Assembly: GCA_047974845.1 (NCBI GenBank)
Contig: JBKECQ010000042.1
Location: forward strand, 1 to 41,875
DNA length: 41,875 nt
Direction of reading: 5' to 3'
From: Aminipila sp047974845
Lineage (GTDB): Bacteria; Bacillota; Clostridia; Peptostreptococcales; Anaerovoracaceae
A program made the position numbers and the translations under genes. How positions within the stretch are numbered: the stretch's first letter is position 1; every line of letters begins with the position of its first letter. The notes under the pieces are model-generated. The model worked only from the letters and a program-made list of their open reading frames with translations. It did no database searches and was not told the origin of the DNA. Positions 16,271 through 24,674 of this stretch are shown here, piece by piece.

Positions 16271-17632
16271 ATGAAAATAGCTTTAATTTCGTGTTCAAAA
16301 AGCAAGCAAAACTATTTGTGTAAGGCAAGTGAAATGTATAGGCCCAGTACTCTTTTTTCATACTCGTATCAGTATGCTAAAACAATTGCAGACAAAGTTT
16401 ATATTTTATCTGCAAAGTACGGATTGCTTCAAGAGGATACAGTTATTGAACCATACAATTTAACATTGAAATCTATGAATTTAAAAGAAAAATATGATTG
16501 GAGCGAAAAAGTAATTTCCCAAATAAAAAGTCAATTTGATGTAATGAATGATGAGTTTATTATTTTGGCAGGAAAAGATTATTATGAATATTTGTTAAAA
16601 GAACTGAACCACTACGATTTGCCATTAGGTAACCGGACCCAGGGTGTCAGGGTATCATATCTGAAAGAAATTATAAAAGAATCAAATCACTGTCTATTAC
16701 TTCATAAATTATTTCAGGCTACACAAAGATTTACATTTGATCAAATTAATCAAATTTCTTTTGAAAATGGTATTTATATTGTTTTTGAAAAAGGAGAAAT
16801 GTATGGACAATTTGAACGTATTGTTCGTGTTGGGACTCACGATTCGCCAAATAGACTAAAGGCAAGGCTAAAAGATCATTTTGCAAGAGAGAACAAGGAT
16901 GGAAGCATATTTAGAAAAAACATTGGAAAAGCAATACTAAACAAAAAAAATGATACTTATCTTGATGTTTGGACAATAGACACATCGAAACCTGAGAATT
17001 ATTTGTTTATAGATAAGAAGAAGCAGTTGGAAGTAGAGGCGGATGTATCGGAATACTTGAGAAACAGTTTTAGTTTTACATGCTTTCAAGTAGAAGACAA
17101 AGATTTAAGGCTTAGATTGGAAAAAGGAATCATTGCAACATTAAATTCACAAAGTGATTTCACTGCAAGTTCTGAGTGGCTTGGAAATGATAGCCCTATT
17201 CAAAAAATAAAGGATAATGGCCTTTGGCTTACAATTGGGGTAGATCATCCACCACTTACTTTAGTAGAAATGGAATTTATTAAGAATAGTCTTTTAGGAA
17301 GTAGTACGAAGGATATCTCAGCTTACAGCATAACAGAGAAGATTCTTCCTAGAAAAAATATATCGAAAATCCATAGGGATGATGATAATTCCAAAATAAC
17401 AACTAATAATATACGGAATTTTATTTTTGATAAGTTAAAAAGTGCAAAGGAAATTGGTTTGACTACTTTAGATATTAGGGCGGGAGATATTCATAGTGAA
17501 ATGAATTTATACCATAAACAAGCTATGGTTTGTCAAGCTATGAACACGCTACCCACATTTACTAAATATGACGTGGTTTATACGCCTCCAAGTGGTAAAG
17601 GTTCAAATCTTAAATTTAAATATTATCTTTAG
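16271..17632 (+). CDS. DUF6884-GIY-YIG fusion protein
   Basis: A 453-aa protein from ATG 16271 with a strong GGGAGGGG site. Residues 1-140 are a DUF6884-like domain: MKIALISCSKSK, YILSAKYGLL and a C-terminal strand region, a fold related to base-handling enzymes. Residues 160-260 are a GIY-YIG-type nuclease domain: ENGIYIVFEKGE, RVGTHDSPNRLKARLKDHF and an acidic residue later. Residues 340-453 are a further winged-helix-like or substrate-binding region. The fusion suggests cleavage of DNA with a certain base modification or structure; this is inference. It is alone between copies G and H. Confidence 0.7.
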   Translation: MKIALISCSKSKQNYLCKASEMYRPSTLFSYSYQYAKTIADKVYILSAKYGLLQEDTVIEPYNLTLKSMNLKEKYDWSEKVISQIKSQFDVMNDEFIILAGKDYYEYLLKELNHYDLPLGNRTQGVRVSYLKEIIKESNHCLLLHKLFQATQRFTFDQINQISFENGIYIVFEKGEMYGQFERIVRVGTHDSPNRLKARLKDHFARENKDGSIFRKNIGKAILNKKNDTYLDVWTIDTSKPENYLFIDKKKQLEVEADVSEYLRNSFSFTCFQVEDKDLRLRLEKGIIATLNSQSDFTASSEWLGNDSPIQKIKDNGLWLTIGVDHPPLTLVEMEFIKNSLLGSSTKDISAYSITEKILPRKNISKIHRDDDNSKITTNNIRNFIFDKLKSAKEIGLTTLDIRAGDIHSEMNLYHKQAMVCQAMNTLPTFTKYDVVYTPPSGKGSNLKFKYYL

Positions 17633-17646
17633 TATATTAAACTTAG

Positions 17647-17754
17647 CATATGTTTTTAATGCATAGCTATTATATTTGAAATTGATTATAAGCTAGTAAG
17701 CTAAATTGGGATTTGATTATTAGCTAAGGTTTCGATTATAGCAAAAGTGATGTT
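17647..17754. repeat. Dispersed cassette repeat, copy H (full length)
   Basis: The last clear copy, about 105 bp. It contains CATATGTTTTTAATGCATAG, TTATATTTGAAATTGATTAT, the core AAGCTAAATTGGGATTTGAT and GATTATAGCAA. Its hairpin is AGCTAA (17699-17704) with TTAGCT (17720-17725), a different but still perfect pairing from copies A and C. Confidence 0.85.
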
Positions 17755-17823
17755 ATAAGTAACTGTTTAGGAATACTACGATATGTAAACTGGATAGAAT
17801 ATGTATGAAGAAAGGTGGGATAT

Positions 17824-18183
17824 AATATACCAAAGGGAGACAAATATTTCGGGTTAACTAAATTCTTAGAGAAAACCAAAAGATGTTGTCGTTGCAAGCA
17901 AGAGTAAAGCAATAATCATAAAAGGGTTAGAGTATATACAGTCAGAGATTGAGAAACCTGACATATCAAAAGACTATATTGAAATCATTTCTTACGATGC
18001 TGTTTCCGAATGCTACTGTAACAGAATATATCCAAAGTTGCATGAGATGGAACGAAATCTGAGGAAGTTGCTTTTAAATATCTATGTCGTTAACTTTGGA
18101 TGTGAGTATTCCCAACCAACTATTAGCGCTGAGTTACAAAGTAAGATTAAAGGTATTATTCAAGCTAAAGGAAATAAAATGTA
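17824..18183 (+). pseudogene. Frameshifted fragment of a helical (HEPN/Abi-like) defence protein
   Basis: The first frame reads PKGDKYFGLTKFLEKTK from 17830; near 17878, in a run of A, the frame shifts and continues KDVVVASKSKAIIIKG, then IISYDAVSECYCNRIYPKLH, EMERNLRKLLLNIYVVNFG and ends QAKGNKM at TAG 18181. The part IYPKLHEMERNLRKLLLNIY is typical of helical N-terminal regions of large abortive-infection or HEPN proteins. No proper start codon is seen. The intact relatives are expected to be several hundred residues, so this is both frameshifted and truncated. It follows the last repeat copy. Confidence 0.5.
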
Positions 18184-18355
18184 GTTTTATAAAAAAACGT
18201 GCTAGCTACGTAGCAAAATATGATTTCTCATTTCCCATTATGTTTAATTTATTATACATAAAATCCAGTAGCAAGTTGAAAATTTGTCCGTTTAGCATAA
18301 AATTAATTTAAACTAATAAACAAAATGATATTAATAATAAATTGTGAGGTAAAAT

Positions 18356-18604
18356 ATGATTTGTCCGATTTGTGGAAAAGAAATGACTAAAGGAGGTATA
18401 ATCCTTACCGGGAAAAATTTATGTGGGGAATTTACTTGGTATTCAGAAAATGAGTTTAATAAAGAAGGGATAAAAGTCTGGGACAGAAGTAATAGAAAAA
18501 ACATAGATTCTAAGAGAAGCTTAAGGGGTGAAGAAAAGTTTGATAATGCGTATTTCTGTGAATCCTGCAATAAAATTGTAGGTATATTTACTATTAATAT
18601 ATAG
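18356..18604 (+). CDS. Small zinc-ribbon protein (DUF6487-like)
   Basis: An 82-aa protein starting MICPICGKEMTKGGI and ending with YFCESCNKIVGIF. The two CxxC pairs form a zinc ribbon. The pattern CPICGKEMxKG, a Trp in the middle and a C-terminal CxxC is that of a small family (DUF6487) found as single genes in many Firmicutes. Function unknown. ATG 18356 has GAGGT nine bases before it. Confidence 0.75.
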   Translation: MICPICGKEMTKGGIILTGKNLCGEFTWYSENEFNKEGIKVWDRSNRKNIDSKRSLRGEEKFDNAYFCESCNKIVGIFTINI

Positions 18605-18711
18605 TATTGCAATTATTTAAAATTCTGCTGTTCAAATATGACAAGTAAATTCGACTGCGCCTTTGAAAGTGAATGGTGTAAAGTTCTAATTATAGATAAG
18701 GAGGCCTTTGT

Positions 18712-18795
18712 ATGAATAACTATGAACATGAAATAGAATGTCCTCCAAATAGAGGAATTATAAATTACTTATGGTATGATTATTTTCATGTCTGA
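18712..18795 (+). CDS. 27-aa frame with strong ribosome binding site, possible gene remnant
   Basis: ATG 18712 follows AAGGAGG at ideal distance, but TGA comes after 27 codons (MNNYEHEIECPPNRGIINY and a few more). The strong site suggests it was once the start of a longer gene. From 18796 to 19034 I see no gene. Confidence 0.3.
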   Translation: MNNYEHEIECPPNRGIINYLWYDYFHV

Positions 18796-19034
18796 TAAGC
18801 TATAGATAGGTTAAAGAATAGATATACGCATATAAATTTGTAATAATAAAAATTGGTGAATACAATAATATTCCAATAAGTGGAGACTGTTTTTTAATCT
18901 TGAATTCGACAAATGCTAAACTATTTCATAAAATAATTTTTAAGTCATATTGTTGAGGGTGTAGGTGGTAATAAACCTCCATATGACCTAGATTATACTT
19001 TTATTTAATAATTGCCTTAATGGGGGTAAATAGT

Positions 19035-19457
19035 ATGAACCACAAATTTAAATATTTAGCAAATAAAATTGGCGCAATTGTTATTTTTATTATATTTTAT
19101 TTATTTGTTGGTTACTTACAAGAAATAGTTAGCAGGGATTTACCCTTTGGAATTTGGGGCTTAAATACCATGGCATTAATTATAAATATCACATTTGGGG
19201 CTATAATTGGTTGGTTCTTACTAGACGATATAAAGTTTAAATTAAATAAATGTCAAAATATCACTACAATATGCATTTTAATATTTTTCTCATTATATCA
19301 ATATTTTTATTATGCTCCAATTATCTCTGAATACTTAAGCTTTAAATATTTTAATGAGGTCAAGTATCCTCAATTAGTATTAGGAATCTATCTAATATTT
19401 TATCTAAAAAGAATTATTAAGACCAGAGAACTAAAGAAATTATTTTATGTGAGGTGA
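19035..19457 (+). CDS. Small integral membrane protein
   Basis: A 140-aa protein from ATG 19035 (GGGGG eight bases before). Four hydrophobic segments are visible: near 12-30, 40-62, 75-95 and 113-128, with a basic C-terminal end (KRIIKTRELKKLFYVR). No family recognised. The stop is followed after 4 bp by the DUF1801 gene, whose ribosome binding site overlaps the end of this gene, so they form an operon. Confidence 0.65.
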   Translation: MNHKFKYLANKIGAIVIFIIFYLFVGYLQEIVSRDLPFGIWGLNTMALIINITFGAIIGWFLLDDIKFKLNKCQNITTICILIFFSLYQYFYYAPIISEYLSFKYFNEVKYPQLVLGIYLIFYLKRIIKTRELKKLFYVR

Positions 19458-19461
19458 CATT

Positions 19462-19842
19462 ATGGTTGAAAACCATTCAGAAGTTGATAATTATATTTCT
19501 GCACTTTCAGAGGTTGAAAGGGATTGGATGATTTATTTTGTCAACTATATGAGAGAAAACCATTCAGATTTAGAAGAAGTTATTTCGTTCAGAATGCCAA
19601 CATATAAACTTGGCAGTGGCAAACTCAGAAATTATATTGCTTTTTCACCTGCTAAAAATCATTTTTCCATGCACTCTATGGATTTTGAATATATTGCTAT
19701 GTTGAAAGAAGAACTTTCAAATCCCGGAAAAGGCAAGGGATGTGTAAATGTAAACTATTTAAGAATAGAGGAAAGAAAAATATTGATTAAAGGAATTGAA
19801 GATATAATAAAACGCAAGAAGTTAGCAACATACGGGAGCTGA
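19462..19842 (+). CDS. DUF1801 (YdhG/Fra-like) protein
   Basis: A 126-aa protein with the DUF1801 signature: SEVDNYISALSEVERDWMIY, EEVISFRMPTYKLG and LRNYIAFSPAKNHFSMHSM, then a helical end. The family is of uncertain function; one member was proposed to bind iron. The length is complete. It forms an operon with the upstream membrane protein and is followed 70 bp later by the HNH gene. Confidence 0.85.
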   Translation: MVENHSEVDNYISALSEVERDWMIYFVNYMRENHSDLEEVISFRMPTYKLGSGKLRNYIAFSPAKNHFSMHSMDFEYIAMLKEELSNPGKGKGCVNVNYLRIEERKILIKGIEDIIKRKKLATYGS

Positions 19843-19912
19843 GCATTAGATGTATCTGGTCGAATTCCGTTTAATGTTTATGCTAGACAAAAAGTCTTTT
19901 ATGGAGGGTTGT

Positions 19913-20854
19913 ATGACAATAGATATTTTTAAAGCCACTCAGGAATGTTTTGAGTTCCTTTTAGAAAAGCAAAAAAGCAGTCCTGATTTGTATTTTGTTC
20001 CCAGAATCAAAAATAATAATAATCGTTTAGACGATGGATACTTTTTTCTTGGTAATACACGCTATATGCAGATTTCATTTTGGATAGGTCGAGATTGGAA
20101 ACAAAAGATACATCATATTGCTTTTAATGTATCAAATGACGGTAAAGTATATTATGAATTAAGTGGAACCAACAATATAGAATGCAGGGAGTATCTTAAA
20201 AACTTAGCAGTACACTTAAAGGATAAAACTGGAAGAGAATTTGTAGAAAAAAACAATGGCTACAAGTGGTCATTTCCTTTAGGTGATTTAAAGAAAGATA
20301 CTAGCAAATTGGATCAGATGGATTATTTAGATTATCTAAATGAATTTATAGAAAATGAAAAGGTAATTATTGATGAATATATAGAGCAAAATTATGTTGA
20401 ATGGATTACAAAACCCAAAAAGGATTTTCATGAAAAATATGTTTTGCCTTTAGTTGAAAGAGCTTCAGTTAATAAAAATATGTTTAATCAAAAACTAAAT
20501 GACAGTGAACTTACAACAATAATAAAGGAAGGTAAAAAAGTTAGTGTCTATACAACTGTCTATGAAAGAAATCCTTTAAATAGAAAACGTGCCATAGAAG
20601 CTTGTAGAAAAAATAATAACGGTAAGTTAGTTGGCAATGTCTGTGGGTTTAATTTTGAGGAGTATTATGGAGAATTAGGAAAAGGATATATTGAAGTTCA
20701 CCATATAAAGCCGTTGTCTAAAAATAATGGTAAAGAAGTAGAGATTGACCCATTAAACGACTTAATATGCGTGTGCCCTAACTGTCATAGAATGTTACAT
20801 AGATTGAATGTTGAGCCAATTGCAAAAAATTTGCAGAAACATATTATCAAATAA
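19913..20854 (+). CDS. HNH endonuclease
   Basis: I choose ATG 19913, four bases after GGAGGG, rather than an ATG 63 bases upstream. The 313-aa protein has an N-terminal alpha/beta domain (LYFVPRIKNNN, ISFWIGRDWKQKIHHIAFNV), which may recognise the target, and a C-terminal HNH nuclease domain of the McrA type: GYIEVHHIKPLSKN is the HH motif, followed by DPLNDLICVCPNCHRMLHR with the Asn, a CxxC and the final His. McrA-like enzymes cut modified DNA; here this is only inferred. It closes a run of plus-strand genes. Confidence 0.8.
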   Translation: MTIDIFKATQECFEFLLEKQKSSPDLYFVPRIKNNNNRLDDGYFFLGNTRYMQISFWIGRDWKQKIHHIAFNVSNDGKVYYELSGTNNIECREYLKNLAVHLKDKTGREFVEKNNGYKWSFPLGDLKKDTSKLDQMDYLDYLNEFIENEKVIIDEYIEQNYVEWITKPKKDFHEKYVLPLVERASVNKNMFNQKLNDSELTTIIKEGKKVSVYTTVYERNPLNRKRAIEACRKNNNGKLVGNVCGFNFEEYYGELGKGYIEVHHIKPLSKNNGKEVEIDPLNDLICVCPNCHRMLHRLNVEPIAKNLQKHIIK

Positions 20855-21024
20855 GAGTGAGTGATGCTTTTAAGTTATGGGCAGACTTTTAATTAATAGG
20901 GAAAAATTTGTACGAAAATTAGGGAACAGATACTAAGTATTAGGATTAGTAAGCATTTTTATATATTAATAATAAAAACATTTTACTATTATACAGACTA
21001 TAAAAATTTGAATAAAATAAACCC

Positions 21025-21057
21025 AAAAGATATTAATAAACAAGTAGTATCTTTTTT
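21025..21057 (+). terminator. Intrinsic terminator after the HNH gene
   Basis: AAAAGATA (21025-21032) pairs with TATCTTTT (21048-21055) and is followed by more T. Confidence 0.6.
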
Positions 21058-21162
21058 TATTTTCAAATAATACAAATTAGCTTGGTAATTATCACCACAC
21101 AACATGACTCAACTTAAGGAAATATGGATATGCCGTTACTAAATATTCTATTAGTATTCTAA

Positions 21163-21807
21163 TTAATATTTAGTAATACCTAGCTCATCGAAAAAATTCG
21201 TATTTAATATTTCATATTCAATTTGCGATAAATCTAGCTGGGGTATATTATTTTCAATGCAATATTGCGAAACATTTTCTTTTATCAATAGGGGTAATGT
21301 TTCATATTTAGGTTTAAATGTATTCCAATACTCATCTTCGCTTAATCCCATAGCTGATATTAAAGCTTTTGCATTATGCCGGCTTTCTTCTGTTGAATTT
21401 GTTAAATCACGAAGTTGATTAGTAGAATTTACAATATCTTTGTCAGATGGTAATAAATTGTGCTCCTTGGCAAAGTTCTTTTCAAATGATTGCATTTTTA
21501 TTAGATTCCAGGCGTCTTGTGCAGGGTTTTGCGAACCACAAGCTTCATATAAATCCATGCGATATATAAAATATTCTTTAGAGATTTCTTCCCCCATAAC
21601 CGTTGCTATAGTAGAATCGGTATTTATTTCGTTTGGGTTTAATTCACTGGAAGTCGTAGAAATTAAAGCATTAGAGGAGTCATTTAATTTTGAGCCAATT
21701 TTATATGGCAATTGTTTTTCAGGAAGATTATTTTGCATCGCCCATGCTGTAATACAACTTAAAATAAGAAAAGCAATTACTATCAATAACTTAGACTTTT
21801 TGCTCAT
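21163..21807 (-). CDS. Secreted SurA/PrsA-like chaperone-domain protein
   Basis: A 214-aa protein. Of two ATG codons (21813, 21807), the inner one is about eight bases from GGGGG and fits best. A signal peptide or anchor (SKLLIVIAFLILSCITAWAM) is followed by a polar linker, then a helical SurA-N-like domain: STIATVMGEEISKEYFIYRM starts it, and helices up to KPKYETLPLLIKENV follow. No rotamase domain is present. It may assist folding outside the cell or be a decoy relative of PrsA. Its neighbour downstream on the same strand is also an exported small protein. Confidence 0.65.
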   Translation of the reverse strand: MSKKSKLLIVIAFLILSCITAWAMQNNLPEKQLPYKIGSKLNDSSNALISTTSSELNPNEINTDSTIATVMGEEISKEYFIYRMDLYEACGSQNPAQDAWNLIKMQSFEKNFAKEHNLLPSDKDIVNSTNQLRDLTNSTEESRHNAKALISAMGLSEDEYWNTFKPKYETLPLLIKENVSQYCIENNIPQLDLSQIEYEILNTNFFDELGITKY

Positions 21808-21978
21808 TACCATATCCCCCGTAATTAATCATTTATTTCTTACAAAATCTTACCTGTTAAATGAATATGAACTCTTCATTACAGTAAAAGTAATAGCTAC
21901 TATACCATATATAATTGTCTATTTTATATTTCATCATACTTTTATATTACCATAAATTGCAAGCTCTTTAGAGTATTT

Positions 21979-22536
21979 TTACTGTTCCTGTTGGAAAACG
22001 GCGATTGATATAACTTTGTTAGTTTTGTTATCAATTTCAATTTTAACAGCATATGATTTTACGTTATATTGCAAAATTAAAGGCTCATTAATATATAACT
22101 CGCCATACAAGGAATTATAGGAGGAACTTGGTTTACCCAAGATTTCTTTAACTTGTTCTACATCCATACCTTTTTTTATTCCATATACTTCAGCGTTACC
22201 GTTATACTGTACTCCGGTTACTTTCCCTTCACTTATAAAAAAATTGATGTCATCATATTTTATTAACTCTCCTCCAATGAATCCATCGTAAGATTCTTGT
22301 GGTTCGCCCCACTTACTTAGGATTTCATCCATTGTAGAGCCAATACCAAATTCAATATTGCTTAATTTACCATACTGTAGAGGTTCAAATAAAGGATTAA
22401 TTTGCTCTTTATTTGAACCCGTATTGTTTAATTCTTTACTTGATTCCAGGTTTAATATACCAGTCCTAATATAAAAAAAGGCAAATATAGAACAGCTCAA
22501 AACAATAATTACAATTAAGTTTCGCTTATTAATCAT
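21979..22536 (-). CDS. Secreted DUF4309 protein
   Basis: A 185-aa protein with an N-terminal membrane anchor (LIVIIVLSCSIFAFFYIR) and a DUF4309 domain: GIGSTMDEILSKWGEPQESY and GIKKGMDVEQVKEILGKPS are its two similar helix-turn-strand repeats, each ending in G-x-P. The domain resembles SmpA/BamE- and BLIP-like folds. Function unknown, probably surface-attached. The gene lies divergently from the recombinase genes and upstream (transcriptionally) of the SurA-like gene. Confidence 0.75.
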   Translation of the reverse strand: MINKRNLIVIIVLSCSIFAFFYIRTGILNLESSKELNNTGSNKEQINPLFEPLQYGKLSNIEFGIGSTMDEILSKWGEPQESYDGFIGGELIKYDDINFFISEGKVTGVQYNGNAEVYGIKKGMDVEQVKEILGKPSSSYNSLYGELYINEPLILQYNVKSYAVKIEIDNKTNKVISIAVFQQEQ

Positions 22537-22601
22537 TGTGTATTCCTTTCCTCTAATGTTTTCGATTACTTATAATAATTCATTATTGTTATAATCATCA
22601 C

Positions 22602-22645
22602 AAATCTATAATAAATCTATAATAAATTTATAATAAATCTATAAC
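22602..22645 (-). promoter_or_regulatory. Four tandem 11-bp repeats upstream of the DUF4309 gene
   Basis: Four direct copies of AAATCTATAAT (third AAATTTATAAT, last AAATCTATAAC) follow without gaps. On the minus strand this reads TTATAG every 11 bp, one helical turn, as in sites for OmpR/PhoB-type regulators. It starts 66 bp before the DUF4309 start codon. Confidence 0.5.
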
Positions 22646-22878
22646 TACTGTATCACAAAGATATAACACTTAAAGCTTATTGGATTTTTTTCTTAGTTCT
22701 ATACCCTATTAAAACTTATTTTGTACTCATATTATCATAAATTCAAATTTTGCAACACACTTTCCTCGGGATTTATCCTCTGAATTGACAATCTCTTTAT
22801 GAATAACCCTTGGCTAGATTTATTTAAACATAAACCATTAAACGCTGAATAAAATGTAATTTAGAGGGGGTGTACAAC
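22646..22878. other. Intergenic region left of the recombinase genes
   Basis: AT-rich, with no gene. It holds the divergent control region between the DUF4309 gene and the small gene before the recombinase. I see no clear promoter that I would defend. Confidence 0.4.
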
Positions 22879-23031
22879 ATGGAAGTAAACGTAAGTGGGA
22901 CTACATATATTGTAAACGAAAGCTTTGGCATGGCGGACAATGAAAAGCGTGAAGCCACTATTGCAGAAAAGTTAGCGGGTATTATCATCATGGATAAATC
23001 TGAATTGCCCGAACCGGTTAAGACGGCATAA
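22879..23031 (+). CDS. 50-aa protein preceding the serine recombinase
   Basis: ATG 22879 follows GAGGGGG by about eight bases. The product begins MEVNVSGTTYIVNESFGMAD and continues with a short helix ending LAGIIIMDK. It has a small beta hairpin-plus-helix look. Genes of this size and shape commonly sit in front of large serine recombinases in Firmicute elements, but the role is not known to me; a directionality or control factor is possible. A terminator-like hairpin separates it from the recombinase. Confidence 0.6.
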   Translation: MEVNVSGTTYIVNESFGMADNEKREATIAEKLAGIIIMDKSELPEPVKTA

Positions 23032-23050
23032 AACATAATATATATTTAAG

Positions 23051-23080
23051 CAGCTTGTACACTAGGATACGAGCTGTTTT
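23051..23080 (+). terminator. Attenuator-like hairpin between the 50-aa gene and the recombinase
   Basis: CAGCTTGTA (23051-23059) pairs with TACGAGCTG (23068-23076), one G-T pair included, followed by TTTT. It ends 20 bases before the recombinase start, so it may limit recombinase expression. Confidence 0.6.
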
Positions 23081-23099
23081 ATCTAGAGGAGTATTTTGT

Positions 23100-24674
23100 A
23101 TGAATAGTGTTGCAATATACTGTAGACTATCCGATGAAGACAAGATAAAAGAAAACAATCAAGATTCAGAGAGTATCCAAAATCAGAAAAACCTTTTGAT
23201 GGAATATGCCATAGATCAGGGATGGGAGATATACAAATTATACAGTGATGATGATTGGTCGGGAATGGATTCGGAAAGACCGGAATGGAATAAAATGCTC
23301 TTGGAGGCTAAAAATAGGCAGTTCAATATTGTATTATGTAAAAGCCAATCAAGATTTACAAGAGACATGGAAATGGTTGAAAAGTACCTACATACGCTTT
23401 TTCCTCTATGGGGAATACGTTTTGTTGGGTTTGCAGATAATGCTGATACAGACAACAAGGGAAATAAAAAGTCACGGCAGATAAATGGACTGGTTAATGA
23501 GTGGTACTGTGAGGATATATCAGAGAATATAAAAGTAGTTTTTGACAAGAAACGCCGTGACGGTTTATACATAGGTGGTATTGCACCATTTGGTCTTATG
23601 AAAGATACAAACTCAAAGGGGAAGCTTGTAGTGGATCCTGAGGCGGCATTTATTGTAAGACGTATTTTCAGCCTTTATTTAGATGGATTTGGGTCAATGA
23701 AGATAGCCAAGCTGTTTAATGACGAAGGTATTCCAAACCCTACTAAATATAAGAATATGCACGGGGTAAATTGGAAAAAAGAAAAGAAGGAAACAAAATT
23801 GGGGTTATGGACAGGGGTTACGGTTCGGAGAATCTTAAAAAACAGAATGTATATAGGAGATATGGTTCAGGGAGTTCATCGCAAAGTAAGCTATAAGTCT
23901 AAAAAATGTGTTTTAGTACCTGAAGACGAGTGGTACATAGTAGAAAATACTCATGAAGCTATTATAGATAGAGAAACTTTTGAATTGGTTCAAAAATTAA
24001 TTGACAGTAAAAGGCGTTCTGATGGAACCGGAAAACCTCATGTATTGGCAGGAAAGATAAAATGTGCAGACTGCGGCAGTACAATGATTAGGTTCACACC
24101 TAATGATAGAAGCGGAAACTCTTTACCATATAAATACCTAAGATGTGGTATGATTGATAAGAAAACAGGAAAATGCACCGGACATTATATAAGATTTGAT
24201 AAGCTGGAACAATTAATTTTATTTAGGCTAAAAGAGTACTTTAGAAATATTAATGAAAGAGCTTTGGAAGATAGATGCAAAGAAATCAGCGTAGATAATA
24301 AACCATTAAAAAGTATTGATAGCCAATTGTCAGACATAGATAAGGAAATAAACAAGAGAAAGCAGACTATTGAGGTACTTTATATGGACAGAGTAAATGG
24401 CCATATAACTGTGCAGCAGTGGTCAGAAATGAATTCGAGTTTTGAGAAACAATTAGGAATTCTTTTAAATAGGAAATCAGTACTGCAACAAGAAAAGGAT
24501 ACAGAAGCCTCTCAGCAAGATAGGGAAAGGCTAATTTTAGATAAGATAAGGTATTATAAGAATATAGATAAACTTGATGCAAAGGTTGTTAATGAGTTTA
24601 TTGATTACATAACAATAGGAGAGAAAAATAAAGACAATGGAACCCAAGCAGTCAATATAAAATGGAGATATTAA
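23100..24674 (+). CDS. Large serine recombinase
   Basis: ATG 23100 has AGAGGAG before it; an upstream TTG would add an unlikely leader that overlaps the hairpin. The 524-aa protein has a resolvase catalytic domain (AIYCRLSDED with nucleophile Ser11; LCKSQSRFTRDMEMVEKYL), the recombinase domain (GIAPFGLMKD, FSLYLDGFGSMKIAKLFNDE), a zinc ribbon (KCADCGSTM and RCGMIDKKTGKC) and a C-terminal coiled coil. Such enzymes integrate and excise mobile elements at short att sites without accessory proteins other than a directionality factor. The gene ends 22 bp before a beheaded chromosomal gene, as expected for an element with its integrase at one end. The protein looks complete and active. Confidence 0.95.
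   Translation: MNSVAIYCRLSDEDKIKENNQDSESIQNQKNLLMEYAIDQGWEIYKLYSDDDWSGMDSERPEWNKMLLEAKNRQFNIVLCKSQSRFTRDMEMVEKYLHTLFPLWGIRFVGFADNADTDNKGNKKSRQINGLVNEWYCEDISENIKVVFDKKRRDGLYIGGIAPFGLMKDTNSKGKLVVDPEAAFIVRRIFSLYLDGFGSMKIAKLFNDEGIPNPTKYKNMHGVNWKKEKKETKLGLWTGVTVRRILKNRMYIGDMVQGVHRKVSYKSKKCVLVPEDEWYIVENTHEAIIDRETFELVQKLIDSKRRSDGTGKPHVLAGKIKCADCGSTMIRFTPNDRSGNSLPYKYLRCGMIDKKTGKCTGHYIRFDKLEQLILFRLKEYFRNINERALEDRCKEISVDNKPLKSIDSQLSDIDKEINKRKQTIEVLYMDRVNGHITVQQWSEMNSSFEKQLGILLNRKSVLQQEKDTEASQQDRERLILDKIRYYKNIDKLDAKVVNEFIDYITIGEKNKDNGTQAVNIKWRY

Noticed and set aside
7705..17754. Classical integron attC sites
   Set aside because: I did not find the paired RYYYAAC / GTTRRRY cores at the ends of the hairpins, and no integron integrase is in the window. 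The resemblance is in layout only.
18084..18311. 75-aa open frame
   Set aside because: It lies in another frame over the frameshifted gene and has no ribosome binding site or recognisable sequence.
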